A DNA stretch of 64,000 bases. Origin: Struthidea cinerea (lineage: Eukaryota > Chordata > Aves > Passeriformes > Corcoracidae). Under the pieces are notes generated by a model. The model was not told the origin of the DNA. It did not search any database and saw only the letters and a program-made list of their open reading frames with translations. Location of the stretch: assembly GCA_013397865.1 (NCBI GenBank), contig VZTI01002070.1:1170207-1234206 (forward strand), given 5' to 3'. The translations under genes were made by a program, and so were the position numbers. Of the stretch, positions 38,041 through 51,974 are shown one piece after another. Positions within the stretch are counted from its first letter, which is position 1. Every line of letters begins with the position of its first letter.

Positions 38041-41000
38041 GCCATGTCCACTTCAGTAAACCTTCCTAGTATTAGTTTTTAACACACATGAAAGAATTTT
38101 CACTTTCAAATGCTTTGCTTTTTCACTCATATGGCAATGAGGAGTTCAACCACGTCTGCTATTGTGAAGTTTTTTTGGTGTTTTTAGCATAGAAGTAAAC
38201 TGCATATATTTATCTCTGTTACAGCCCTTCTGCCATCTGTGACAGATCATATTTCTTGAATTCATCATCAGGAGATGACTTGTTTCATATGTTACCCCCT
38301 TCATGCTGCTGTACATGCATTTCAATGACTGATATTTTACCTCTAGGAAAGGAATCCTTGGATTTCAAGAAGCAGAGCGAGACTCATGACAGAGCCCACA
38401 GCAGGACACTGCAGCTCCTCGACACCAATCAGGGATTACATTTCCTGCCTTCCACTGCAGCAGGAAAGCACCAACTGAGCAGTTCAGAGGAGATCTAAGT
38501 AGTTTAGAAAAAACCCTCAGAGCCAATCACAACTGCCTACTGGATGCAGCGGTTGCAGAGAACTGGATTCGTATGCAAAGCAGGAGGAAGATGCAAGTTA
38601 ATAAATAACTCAGTCATCTGGGTGCCTTAATAAACTACTAGAAAAGAGAAAAAAAGAGACAAAATGACAAAAATTACGTTAGGAAAAAATCTCCCTCTTC
38701 TATGACAACAACTAATTTGATAAACCCAGTTATTCAAATATCAGTGCTCTCAGACAATTGATGCAACTCTTCTGCTGCCTTATCTCCACACAGATTTCTC
38801 TGAAGGCCAAAAGGACCCAGAAAGCAGCTCCCTTCCCAAGCACACCAACCTACATAGAAAGGGCAAAGGCATGAGGGCCTGAGACCCTCAGCCAAACAGC
38901 CTCCTGAACAAGAAAAGGTTGTCATCTTGTCTGGACAAATGGAAATCTTGAGAGAGGCACCATTCCTAGGCTGGGCTGCAATCCTTTCTAGCAAGTTGCC
39001 TTGGGGTGACTTTTGATGTTGTCCAAACCAGGACACAAGTGAACAACAAGAAGCATCTGCAATGAACTATCAAAACTGGTATTACAAAATGGTGAAGTCT
39101 CATTCCTGAAATGATCAAGATAAGCAAGAGCGACATGTAGAGATTCTCTGCACATCACAAACAGGAGTCAGATCAATGGTATAAAGAAAAGCACAGTTAG
39201 CACTATAACCTGTAATGCTGCTATAACTACAGTATCTGATCTCAACATTTCAGTTCCCATGCAGCAGTCAAGGTCTGCTCTGAGTCGTATGAATGTAACA
39301 AGAACAGTTCTATGCAAACTTTGTGTGATGCATTGTGCACGCTGCTGCAGTAGAGTCGTAGTTTCGTTGTGTATGAAGGAAGACAATGGGAAAAAAAGTT
39401 GCTCTTATACATCACAGAATAAAAGAGGCTCTGGAAGCAATCTATTGCAACAAATCCTGATCATAAGGGGGTTAGGTTGTCAGCAGAGGAACAACCCCAC
39501 ATGTATACGTTGTCAGCAGACAGACAACCTGTCATGCAATGCCAAGACCCAAGTTTATTTTGAAATACTGATATGCAAACCTTAAGGGTATAAACAAACA
39601 TGCAAAATGTAGGCAGGCTTTAGAAGATCCCAGTTATCTAAAGCAAGTCAAATAGTCACTTTCTTATCCAACAGCATTTAGCTATTATTCAAACATTCAA
39701 CAACAATAACTATCAGTTTATATGACAGGCCACCGCTTTATTTATTCCCCATAATATGAAACCAACTCTCCCCAAAAGCCACCATACTCACACACAAGGT
39801 TTTGTACGTTGGCACAGAATGGCTATATTAACCTACACTTTCATCTCAGCCTTGTATGTGTTGCCTTTACTCTGCTATATTTCCTTCCTAGTTTCCAAAA
39901 GACAAAGAATAAACTTGTAATGACTCTCCTGCATGGCCTCCACCCCATCATATACTTCCACCTCCCACATTCCTTATCTTGCAAGTCTTACACCAACACT
40001 TCTTTTTTTTTTTTTCTGAAGTCAAACTATCACTTCCATTTTCCAAAAAAGAATATCACCATTTCCCTAGGGGGTAAAGACAAAACAAACCCTAAAACAC
40101 AACACAATTTTATTTAAATAAGTCTATACATCAAATTAAAGTACTCTATTCTAGATTGACCATTTAAACCCTTGTTTAAGAACTATGACTGCTGCTGTTT
40201 ATCATGAAAAACCAAAACATTAAAAAAAATATATCAACGCTCACATACTTAATAAAAATACTGCTTCACTAAAATATTGTCATAAAAAAATGCAACCAGC
40301 TCTACTATCCAAGTCAGTACAACAACTGGTTTTAAAATTTGGAAAGGGAAGCCAGAGGATTCTGAAGTTCTGGGGTTATAGTCAGAAGCAAAAAACTCTG
40401 CATAAAGAATAGAAGATGCAAACTCAAAAGAGCTCATTTGTGTATCAGCAACAACTAGCAAAACAAATAAAATGTAGCTGCTCACTATACATTTGCTACA
40501 ACAACAAACCCAACACCACCTTCTCTAGTCTGTAAGGCAGAGTATCCTGTTTGTACCACTCTCCTCATTTATACTTGGAACAAGAGAATAATAAAGTTCT
40601 GGCCTGCCCTTTCCTCAGTTAATGTATTGCTTCTATTCACACTCATGAGATGTCCTTGGCAACTAATGATTTACCTCACCTGTTCCAGAAACAAGCTGAT
40701 TGTAATAAATTAATCTGGCTTTCAACACTACTTTTCCATCCATATGGCCCCTAGTACACACTCATCATTTATCTACAATGTTTTCTGAAACAAGTGGTGC
40801 TGGTGAAGGAAATGCTCACACAGTAAAACAATACTCTCATTTATTTAAAACAGGCACAATTTAGAATGAATACATTCAGTACTGAAGCTTAGCTTAGGCC
40901 TAGGACTGATCAGTCACAAGTGTCTGGATCCAACTAAGCCCCTAAAATTGCACCTTTTACAATTTTATTTAGGCCAATCACTAAAATAAGAGTCTGCTAC

Positions 41001-42640
41001 ATACTGCTTCACAGATGAGTGATAGCACTATTGCTGTAGGAACCAATACACAAGGCATTAATAATGCAGACAATCACTATGATCACAAGATCACACTTGA
41101 AATTATGTAAGTTCATGCCAGCTGCTGCCATTTCATGCATTCTCTTTATTGCTCAATTTCCCTAATTTAATAATATTTTAGAACTTTTAAGTAATCAAAA
41201 GCATAACACTATGCCTTGCCTCCCTTTCACAAGCTCACCATATAAGTCTCAATATTTTGGTTGCTGGTATAGGGCATTGCATGATTTGGTATTGCATGCT
41301 GTGAAACATACAATAAAGCCCCAAAAATTTTCAAACTGATAATTTGTAATATATCAACAGGAAAACCAGTAAGAGGGAAAGAATAGTGTTCTCTCTCATA
41401 CTTCATCGCATCATTACATAAATTGAATATAGAAGTCCATTACAAAAGTCATTCTGGGACAAAGAAATGAAAATTCTGATTCAGTAATAAACAGAAGAAG
41501 GTACAGCTGTGATGCAGTTCTGTTATTATATCCAGAATAATTATTCCAAAAGCAAACAATGAAGTGGTTCAGTTTTCCTAGTCTCCATAAATCTATTTTG
41601 CGACAGTACGATTTACCACACATCATGCCTTAAAATTTACAGTATCTACAACATAAATCTACGTTAGTTGTACTGAATATTGTTCATCTGATACTACTGT
41701 TTTAATATGAAAAAAACCCACACAAGACAAAACATACCAAATTCAACTCTGCACTGACTCCACTAAAGTTCTGTATAGTGACATCGGGGGCAAACCCTGC
41801 CCCTCAAATTTTGTGAGCAGTCAAGCAAAAATCCCAACCCTATATACTGCTGCCATACAGGCACACAGACAGAATACATCTACACCCCTATAGAAGCAAC
41901 CTGACCTAGAAGAAAGCACCAGTCCCTTAGACAGCTGGAGAAGAGCAGCACATACTTGCACATGGTCATGGCAGCACATTGTCTATCTGTATCGCACATG
42001 GATGTGCAGTGAAAGGGCCTGGAAGCCCAGGACAGCACCAGGCTGCAGGTGCAAGCACTCCCAACTGCCTCAGGTATGCAGCTCTCAGACATCAGAGAGA
42101 AGATGCTGCTCCACCATCAGCCAACTGAGATGCTCAGACATCCAAAACGGTGATGGAACACGGCAGCTTTCACTGCTGGCCATCCTCAGTGTCCTGAGCG
42201 CCATTTGCAGGCACCTACAACTCTCCCATGCAACCTATATGGAATTGATAGTGTACAAAGAAGATAGAAGTGACGAGACCTTTTGTTGATAAGTTGTATT
42301 AAACTACCCCAACAAGTTACACTCCAATCTCATATGCACTCACTGCAACAGTTAAAACTCACATTTTGTATTTGCCACAAGAAAAACTGTTCATATAAAG
42401 TTCACTTAAGTATTCATACAACACAACTCTACATCCTAGCAGACTCAAAGATCTCCTTTATAAATACAGGCTAAACTCACCTGTACCCTTCAGTAATTTC
42501 TATATCATCTTTTACTACTTCCAAGATTAATTCTGGAAGCAGTTCATCCCTCTCTACCCTAGTTTAGCCCAGGTACTTCAAATACTACTTTTGAGCCCAA
42601 AGGCTTACCCAGCAGTCTAACTCTACAGAACAATGAAGAC

Positions 42641-42690
42641 TTAGCTAATTATGCTAACTAATTAAGCTAATTAGGCAGCTTTAGCTAATG
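42641..42690. repeat. Degenerate TTAGCTAAT repeats
   Basis: TTAGCTAATTATGCTAACTA, ATTAAGCTAATTAGG and TTTAGCTAATG follow one another. The unit is near-palindromic and holds several TAATTA/CTAATT homeodomain-type cores. Confidence 0.6.
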
Positions 42691-44643
42691 TATGTAAATG
42701 CAGCTGGTTTCAGAATATTTCATTTTAAAAGGCTAACATAATTCAGCATGACTTAAGGCAAACAGACACTTTCAGAGTAAGTGTTAGCAAACAGCTGCAG
42801 TGGGTCGTTTTGCACAGGAAACTATTGCTGTCATACTCCCCCAGGGAGAAATACTCAGGGGACTCAACATGATTTAGCAAATCAAAAAGACTAAGCTCAG
42901 CTCCAGGACAGTGAAAGTGTAACTTGTACATCTACCTAACATATGTGTCTTTCTGTCCAGAAAATTCCCAGCAGAATTTCACAGCCAACACTGAAGTCTA
43001 AACTGTGCTAATGTTACTATGATCTAGTTAGCTTTAACCCAAAACAATCTCACTTTGCCTTTGCGCAGGCAGAGGTCATGATTGTAAGAAAAGTCGTGGG
43101 CCTATTTTGCTTTATAGACCACAAATACCCTATTCAAGCTTCACAAGCTAAACCATCGAAATAGAAACAGCAAGCTATGATACACTTTTTACATAATATT
43201 CTACTCCTAAAGGAATTGAATATGTAAAAGTACTTCAGGGTTAAAAATGTATTAACATGTCTTTGATTTTGCTAGCACAAAGATTATCTACAGATTACTA
43301 CTGCCCCATGAACGTGCAAAGGCCTCAAATGGAATTTCTATTGCTAGGATGAGCTTCAAGTGATAGATTCATCTGAAATCTGGCTTACTAAAATGTAAAA
43401 TGGACACTCACACTTGCAAAGTATACCTCTTCCTCATCTTGCTGTATAAAAACACTTAAGACTATTAAAACACAGTACCAATATTTGGTGGGTAAGCATA
43501 AGGCAACAGAAAATAAATGCCAAAAGAAACAGCCGAACTGAAACTCTGACCTACATTCACTTTGGGTGACTAGCAGGGTAAAAGGCCAACAGCCTGTAAA
43601 ACTAGAACTAGAGACCCTATATTTTAGTAGAAAAAAGGTACTGAAATCTTACCAAGAAATAATTTAATGTGACAACTGACAATCAGGATTAAATAAAACT
43701 AAGAGCTGCAGTCTATCCCATTTTTGCATGCTGTTTATCTTATTTCCTTTTCATTAAGGAAATGCCTCTTTTCCCTACATGGAACTGTAGTGACATTTGA
43801 CAAAGTAATTAAGAGAACGATGATCGTGATCAGCCGCCTTTGCCCTGTTACCAAACACAGTCAATACACAGTTCACGACTCCAGCAGATGTTCGTGCTTT
43901 ACAGGCTTATTGGGAACTTAAGGTCTTAGTTTTTCTGTCCTTCCTGTATTACATGGAAAAGAGATCTAGACAGAGAAGCCCCTGAATTACTAGCAGCAAG
44001 TATTAACCCATCCAACACAATCTACTATACAAATCAACAAAAAATAAACTGCCCAGCAGTTTTATTTCCACAACAGAGCTATTATGAAACAGGCAAGCTT
44101 GAACTCTCTTGACAAATGGCAGAAAAGCTTGTTTGGGCAAAGGAACTCTGTCAGGGTCATTGGCTACTCATCCATCACTCAGTATCCCTCCCAGTTAATA
44201 CTTGGCTAAAATAATCCTGCTCACAAGACATGAATCTACAGTGCAGAGGATAGACGGTCACATTTTAATGACGCAGAGTCAAACCCTGACTGTAAAGAAG
44301 CATTTGTGAATTCCCCCATCACTTATGTCCTCATCTCTGCCTCTACTCCATCTCCTTATGCCACCCATCTTCACATGACCATGGACTTGCTTACATCACA
44401 GGATTAATTCAAAACAAAGCTAACCTTTCTCCAAGGATACAAAGAGGAGTTTTGTGTGTGTACACACTCAGACAAGACGAAGGTAACAGAAATTTAAAAT
44501 TAACTGCATAATAAAAAGGTTGGGTTTGGGGTTTTGTCTGTTTGTTTAAACACAAGCAGTTTAAGCTGCTTATAAAATGAGGACCTAATTCTAATACAGA
44601 CTACTTCAGCTAATTCAGTGAAAACACAGTACCTAGAATCTAA

Positions 44644-44722
44644 TTTGGCAAAAGGCATCTCTAGCCAAGCAAGAATACAAAAATATTTGGCAAAAGGCAT
44701 CGCTAGTCAAGCAAGAATACAA
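44644..44722 (+). repeat. 42-bp tandem duplication
   Basis: TTTGGCAAAAGGCATC starts at 44644 and again at 44686. The 37-base core matches with two substitutions (CTCTAGCCAAG versus CGCTAGTCAAG) and the copies are separated by AAATA. This is a recent local duplication. Confidence 0.9.
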
Positions 44723-45820
44723 TCTTACTGAGTAGCTATGAGTGGCGCCAGGATATACGGCTCCTAGGCAAACTCCTCCTCATCCTGTTAATTCCTGGGC
44801 TTCAAACACTGGAGTTTTTGCTACACCCTAGACACCTACCTGACCTTCACAAATATATCAGAGATCAGCTGCAGAAACTGAGGACAGATACCAGCTAGGG
44901 ATTCTCAGATCCTCCAGTGAGGAAGCTGAGAAGGAGAAACGAACAGATGAGGCTTTACAGATCAGAGAGATTCTGCAGGGAGCCTGGGCCAAGTCTCATT
45001 AGAAATCAAAAGTTCACTCAAAATGGAAGAATATAAATGGAACACTTCAGATGCTTAATTTTAACCAAAAAATATCCAAAAATCTCTAGACCCAAATAGA
45101 TATGGTGAAAAAAATATCTTTTCAGGTACAAGTTTGGTTGACATCTCTCCTGCTTGATTTTACAAGTACTGAAGTCCTTAAGGAAACAATATCTTGCTAT
45201 TTTCAATTGCTGATGCACCCTGTCTCACAGTACTGTAACCACTAAACAAGGTGCAAAGCTGGAGAGAATCTGCCAGAGTGTGCAAACCCCAAAGCAACCA
45301 GTCCTGAAGTAATCTCTGTTGCATTTCAAAACCCATTTTTTGATGAAGAATCTTAATACAGAAAATTTCTAAAGACCATTCTTAAGAACATCTTGCATCA
45401 GTGATACGAATACAACTGTTAATGCAAGACAGTGACTGAAACCTTAGTCAGCTAGGAATTCCACATAAAACACAAGGTAAAATAAAATACTAAGTTTATT
45501 CTTTTAACACTATTGATCAAAAATAATAAAGGCCCTGCATGAGCATGTAGAAACAAACCACTGTCATCCAACTGTTCAGAAGCTTCTCTAGTTCTGAGTT
45601 TTTCATTCTGTATTCCTAACTAACAGGTATATAATCAGTAACTATACCAGTACATTTTACATCATGACTTGACTGCTAATGTACCTGATCGCTATCTCAT
45701 CGTAGTTAAAAATCCAACGGAATTTGGGAAAGTGCTCTCTATGCTAATGCTCAAGAATGTTCTCAAGAAACGTGTCATTATTAAAATAGCTTTAACTCAG
45801 AGTACCCAAAGCCCAACTCA

Positions 45821-46175
45821 GAATCATAGAATCATTGACTGGTTTAGGTTGGAAAGGATCTTAAAGACCATCTCATTCCAACCCCACTCACATGGACAGG
45901 GACACCTTTCTAGAACAGCTTTCTACTAAAACAGGTTGCTCAGAGATCTCCACCTAATCTGCCTGGAACACTGCCAGGCATTAGGCATCCACAGCCTCTC
46001 AGGGCAATGTGTTGCAGTGCCTCACCACCCTCACAGTAAAGAGCTTATTCCTAGTATCTCATCTTAACCTATCCCCTTTCACTTCAAAGCCATTCCCCCT
46101 TGTCCTGTCACTACATGCTCTCGTAAATAGTCTCTCTCCATTTTTCTTGCAGAGTCCATTCAAATAATACTACTC
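45821..46175 (-). mobile_element. CR1 LINE 3' fragment, minus orientation
   Basis: Begins GAATCATAGAATCATTGACT (the CR1 3' end read in reverse) and GGTTTAGGTTGGAAAGGATC. It runs through ATTCCCCCTTGTCCTGTCAC to AGTCTCTCTCCATTTTTCTT. The element therefore reads right to left, in the same direction as the inferred gene. It is diverged and 5'-truncated. Confidence 0.9.
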
Positions 46176-48382
46176 AAGGGTAGTTATCTGTTCTCCTTGA
46201 GTTTTGATACAAGAAAAAAAAAAAAAAGTCAGAGAAGTCAGAAATGGACAGAAAGAGGAAAATGCAAACAAAGATCCTCCATGCACTTATTCTATTCAAA
46301 AGGCATTTAAAAATAATTGACAAGTAAAATCGATCTTCCTTCTTTGTATATGATTTTAAGTGCTCAGAACTTCAGTATACGCTACTTTTCCAAAAACGCA
46401 TATATACCTAGATACGCATTTGGGATATGGAAAGGAGTGGAGAAAAGGAATTACACTGTGTGCCGCACAGAAATGGGTCTGGCAGCTAACCTTAAAATTC
46501 TTAGACCATAATAGAAATAAAGAGGAAATCACCCATATGTATATGTGTGCGACTCTGGCTGTTGCAGTCCAAGTCATTTTAGCTGTAGTTAATTTCCAGC
46601 AACAAAGGAGATACAAAGAGCTACATGTGTATTCTTTAATATACAAGATTATAACTAATATAAAGTCTTTTTTAAATTTACTGTTATCATCTATTAAAGA
46701 ACAACTAATTTTACAGCTTTCTAACACGTGGCTCTTAAGCTCTAAATCACTGACCATAATTAATAAGCAGTGTAATAGCATGAGTATCTGAAGTAAAACC
46801 ACAGACTGCAATTTTGTTGATTGTAAATCATCATCATTTTAATGCAAAAGCAACAGCAAATCTCTGCAATTACTGGGTGCATTTTGAATCACTTTTATGA
46901 TTACTGCTCTATACCCATTAAAAATCCAAAACACTGAACTGCACAGGGTATAAAACTAGAATTATGATATACTACAAACTGTAATTGAAATCCATAAATT
47001 TCCTTACCAGTGTCCAAAATTATTTTGTTGCCAAGAATTGCAGCCCTGCAAAATTGACTTTACAAACATTTACTTTATCTAAGAAAGCAGTAGGGGCAGG
47101 CATAGTAGCAGTTGCTTTGAGATACGTAAACAAAAAATTAAAAACATCAAGAATCAGATTTGGCACTCCTGCTTGTTTATGTAATACATGTGGCTACCAA
47201 ACTTGCCAATTAAAAAAAAAAATATAAGTGCTACAAGCAAAAACTGAAAAGGTCAGCAGTGGTATACACACAGTTTGGACTTGTAATTAAAAACTTCAAG
47301 ACACAACTTGTAACACCTGAGATAACTTACCACCTACAGCACTGTTGAAGAATATCCCACGAAGTAGTAAAATACTGTATATTACTTAAAAAGAGGAAAA
47401 AAAACAAACCCAACCCAGGAAACAAAAAAGAAAATGCCCACACATTACTTGAGCAATCTACTGCATTTCCTCAGTAATAAAAAGAAAATTGGCTTCTAGA
47501 AATGTATGCTTTTTAGGAGAGGTGGAAAGGAAATGAGGAAAATTAAATACCTCGTAACAGGAAAAGACTTTAATGTTTCTGGAGATATGAAAGCATATGC
47601 TAACTAGACATTCCATAGAATACCAGATTAAAAATTCATCTGAAATAAACCCACATTCAGACTTAGATGGGCGCAGGAAAGGGATATCAGGATGCTTGTG
47701 GATTCGGGCATTTGAACAGCCCAGTTTACAAGGAGAGACTGGAAGAGCTTTCCTTGTTTCAGCTATCAGAACAAAGGCATTGAAGAGATATGCCTGCTCT
47801 CATTGTGCTGTGAGTCTGGGCTACCCCTTGAATGGGGACTATCGTTGCAATTCATATTTTCATAAAAGGACATACACCCATGCTGGAAACTATGCACAGG
47901 GTGCTGTGTTGGGGTTGTTCTTTTTGCACAACCTAAAAGTCATTAAACTAAAACTTATTGTTTATACTTTTCAAAGTATGAAAACCAAATCCATAATAAA
48001 TGTAGGTTGAAAATTAGAACACAGCTTCTATTTAAAACTAAAATAAAAAACTGAAAAGTTTTGAGGATCTTGCAGTGCTTCTTCTATTAGGATGACTGAT
48101 AGGAATAAACCAGTTGCTAAGTCAGAAAGATTCCTCCGCACCTACATACTGATGTCATTGCCTGCTTTCACTGGTCACTGAAGTTGATTCTAGTGTGCAA
48201 GAAAAATTGCTTTTTATTCTGGTGGGGGTTTTCCTAAACTATTCACACTGGGGAAAAAAAAAAAGAAACCAAAACAGTAAGAGACAATTTGCAGATCCTT
48301 TCTGAAGAATCTCCAATGATTGAATTTGAACAGAACAAGGTAAAAACTTTGCCCTTTCTTTTCCTTTCCTCACTCTTTCTTT

Positions 48383-48414
48383 CCCTTCCCTCCCCACCCA
48401 CCCCTCCATCCCCC
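48383..48414 (-). repeat. Quadruplex-forming G runs (minus strand) in a homopyrimidine tract
   Basis: The plus strand has six C runs of 3-5 separated by 1-5 bases (CCCTTCCCTCCCCACCCACC and on to CCATCCCCC). It lies at the right end of an almost pure pyrimidine stretch from about 48351. The minus strand therefore meets the G3+N1-7 quadruplex pattern with spare runs, and the C-rich strand could form an i-motif or triplex. Confidence 0.8.
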
Positions 48415-49332
48415 AACTTCAACACAGTAATTTCTACATGATCAGATTATACATTCTATTGTATAACGTTCTATTATGAGCCACAGTCATGGTTGAAGAA
48501 GTATTCTTTAATCTAAAAGCCCCTTTACATGGATTTATAACTTCCTCTAAGTGATTTCCTAATTTTCCCAAAGCTCCAGTCTAGGAGCAACTGCAGAGTG
48601 TTTCCCCTAAAAGCAATATATTGAACTGTTTCCAGGACTTGTGTGGTGAAAGTGGGTAACATCAGTATTGTTAAGAATGTTTTTTACTATTTAAAAATAA
48701 ACTGTCAAAAACACCGAACTTCACATAAGTAGATTAATGTGTGGTTCAGCAATTAAGCATAAAAAAAGCTCCAGTATGCTGCAGCTTGCTGCCTTCTCAT
48801 TAAGATCAGCATTTGTGAATCAAAACATATTCAGTCCATTAGGACAATAAAGCAGACAACATTCAAAGACACTGCATGGGCTCCACTGCATTAACCAGAT
48901 CTGCTGATTATAAAAGTACAATAAGATATACAGCACTAGAGAGAAGCAAACATGGGGCATTTTCTCATTTATCCCTTCCATTGCTAAGGCTTAAGGAAAC
49001 ACACGAGTCAGTCGGCTTTCTTTTCTCTTGCCTGTGCATTTGAACTGTCCAGGGCTTTTCCATGAACTTGATTTCTTTCAGCAGCACATCCCTTCCCCTG
49101 GTTAAATTACTGTGCAATGTTTCACGATACTGTGCATGTCCTCTGCAGACTCTGCATTTGCACATGCACATTCCTGTAGCACCTACAGACAAATCCTGCT
49201 AAGGCACAAAGTGTTTGAAGTAGAGAACAAAGTTACCCCCACAGCTCCCTCTACCCACTAGAAAACTAGCAGAAGCTGAGATGGAGAGGACACACAGGTG
49301 TCTCTGTCTGACAGACACTGTCATCTATGCAG

Positions 49333-49471
49333 GAGTCAACAGCTGTGCAGAGGCGCTCACCTACAAGGCTGGGTTTATGATCACAGCATGGAAGGGAAAT
49401 CTAGACTGCATGCAAGGAGATGGGCTGCTGCTCTGCAGGAAAACATGCTACCCTCACCCAAAACTGGTGGT
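49333..49471 (+). other. Exon-like open stretch, plus strand
   Basis: CATCTATGCAG precedes 139 bases that end at CTGGTGGT|GTAAGTGAC, a consensus donor. One frame stays open (GVNSCAEALTYKAGFMITAW and on to CYPHPKLV) with five Cys in about 46 residues. Base composition is richer in GC than the flanks. The acceptor's pyrimidine tract is poor. No family is recognised. It may be a lncRNA exon or chance. Confidence 0.15.
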
Positions 49472-51974
49472 GTAAGTGACCAAGAGCAGTGACTCTTTGG
49501 GTAAAGGGAGACAACAGAAGGATGAAACAAATGTGTATTTGTTGGAAAAAGATTTTTATGCTGTACAAGCAATATTTATTGATCCTCTCACATAAAAATA
49601 CTTCTGCTTCATTAATCAAAAAGTGACAAGATGCTTAACAGTCAACCTAGACTTGTCTAGAATTAATTATGCCAAATCAACCTAATCTTTTTGTATACCA
49701 GACAAGTTGCCAGGAAAAAAAGGAAATAAGCGGATGCCAAAAATCTCTACTTCATTACATCTTTTGATGTTGTTTCACGAGACATTTGGATTAGTAAACT
49801 AGAGAAGCACAGTATAAATAAAAATAACAAATGAGTACAAAATATGAGCAAAAACTATTTCTACAAACAAAAATTTAAAGAAGGAACAAGACAAGTTTCG
49901 CAGGGGGCTGTCCTCAGTACAGCAATAATCATTGGGTTTAGTACTGATCTGGGTAGAGAAACAGAATGGTTTTTTTGTATCGGCAGGCCACATTCATCAA
50001 CTGGATGTAGCATTAGTGCATAGAGCAACATGCTTAGACTTCCAAATGGTCTTAAACTGGAGGGAGAGCCTGGTAAATACAGGAATGTTATTCATCAAGG
50101 ACCACAGCAAGGAAGTACAACTGACCACAAAGCCTTACATATACACCAATAATGCAAAATAAATGGCTGGCTCTGCTAAGTCTCAGGGCCACTTGCGGAT
50201 CCAAGGCATGAATCAGTAGTATCACAACATTACAAAAGGATAACATCCATATGGTGGTAAACAAACCAAATTATCAACTGCAAAGAGAAAGTAACTTATG
50301 CCCAACACCAGCAAGGCCCCAATGGGATTCACTGCCCAGAGCCCTTCAGTCCAACAAGCAAAGTGACCAACTTCAAAGGACAAGAAGTGGGCTAGCAAGT
50401 ATAACCTAAAAGGATTAATGAAGCATCTTTATTAGTTAAGCAGAGACCTTTAGGAAGAACTTAGTAACATCCTTGGGCAGCTAAAGCTTGTCACCAGAGG
50501 ACAAGACAAAAACCTTTATTCTCCATGACCATGGCAGACGCATCAAGAAGTAACATGCTAAAACTGTTGCACGGAAGATTTAGGAAAAAATTCTAATGGT
50601 AAAGACACTTATTGTTCTCAAACGATTAATAGCTAAGATTAAGACCACCAGAAATGTGACCTTTGCAAAGTTATAAAACTGCTTGTCAATCACCAGTTTC
50701 AAAATCCAGCTCACACTTGAGGGAAAAAATACTTACCAGTATGTCACCTCTACTCAAAGGTACTGGACAAGTATTTCAGCCACAAAAACTACCAAGGGTT
50801 AGTGCTACCAATTAGCTGAACAGCAGAAAAACATTTAACTCCCTGTGTGGATCTGACGTCACATAAACAGAATTATTTTTACAACTTTGGCAACATCAGT
50901 TTGGTCAAATCTTAGACACATTGAAAAGGAACACATGGAAAATGGCTGAACCATTTTCCCTCCTTCTTCTGGTATTTAAAAATACACATTTCCATGCAGC
51001 ACTACCACTTATCTGTGCAGGAGAAAAAAGGAGCTTATATAAAACTGCAAGAAACATTCTTCAGCTGCAAGCCGTCTAAACAACATCTAGATCTGTGATT
51101 TAAACATGAACCTCTGAAAAAAAAATGCTTTTCTTTTCCAAGTTTTTCTTGTATTTAACAGACACTGACATTATTTAGAAAGCCAGGGTTTAACTATTCT
51201 TTATACATACTTTTGAGAATACAGAAAGAAAACATCCTTAGGGTGTTATTAGCATACCCTTTCAGGCTTTTATTTTTTTTCCAGGCTGAGAAAATGGTCT
51301 ACATGAGCAGAAGCAATGGGATAACAGGTCTAAAAATGTGTGTATTTATCAGAAAAGGGAGCAGAAACCATAGATTCTGAAGAAAAAGCAAGGAAGCATA
51401 TGGGCAAACAGCCAACCACTCCTCTGAACACATGACTTTAAATTAAAAAGGAACAGAAAATTAGCTACAATGTCTGAAAAATTTCCACCTTCAGGACTGA
51501 CCAGACACAAAAGTAAACCTATCTACCCATCTCCAAACAAATCCTACCCCTTCGCCAAAGTCAGAATGACCTTGTCCTTGGGCCATATAGTTCCAAAACT
51601 GCATGATACAAGTCACAGTGCAAAAACCTTTCTTTCCTCAGTCAGGCTTTCTTGCAATTTCTTTACTAAAGCTCATACCTCCTTTCCAAGTTTTGCTCCT
51701 CCCAGGCAGTTTGAGCCTAGTAAGGCACTAATACTTAAAATACAGGATTACTCTTCCTAAATAGGTTAAAAATCCTTTCGAAAGAGATATACAACATCAG
51801 TAGGTAATTATAACACAATTATCAATTTAATCAATTTCTTGCTTTCTAAATACTATTCATGTACCAAAAAAGCATCTCGTTCTTACTGACTACACTTTCT
51901 ACTCCCTAACTTCTAGCTGAAAAATGGAAAACCATTCAGAATTTCACCAGACTGTTTGACAGGCTACAACTTAC

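Larger units (their letters stand above)
33514..45820. other. Presumed intron; no gene recognised
   Basis: Unique AT-rich DNA with homopolymers and the 35.84 kb G-run site. Slightly GC-richer patches at 38734-39036 and 41880-42230 contain cysteine-rich chance frames and may be decayed repeats that I cannot name. A loose inverted GTTGTC/GACAAC pattern sits at 39476-39530. Confidence 0.5.
46176..51974. other. Presumed intron; no gene recognised
   Basis: Contains the two longest frames of the window on opposite strands over the same bases (46356-46811 minus, 46360-46791 plus) and a 137-codon frame at 47597-48010 (plus) in which 47728-47805 vaguely resembles a CR1-like segment. No known domain in any of them. 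The pyrimidine tract at 48351-48420 and the exon-like 49333-49471 lie here. Confidence 0.5.

Noticed and set aside
47597..48010. 137-codon plus-strand frame, and a CR1-like stretch inside it (47728-47805)
   Set aside because: The similarity to CR1 (GGAGAGACTGGAAGAG, GAGATATGCCTGCTCTC) is too short and interrupted to call, and the frame itself has no motif.
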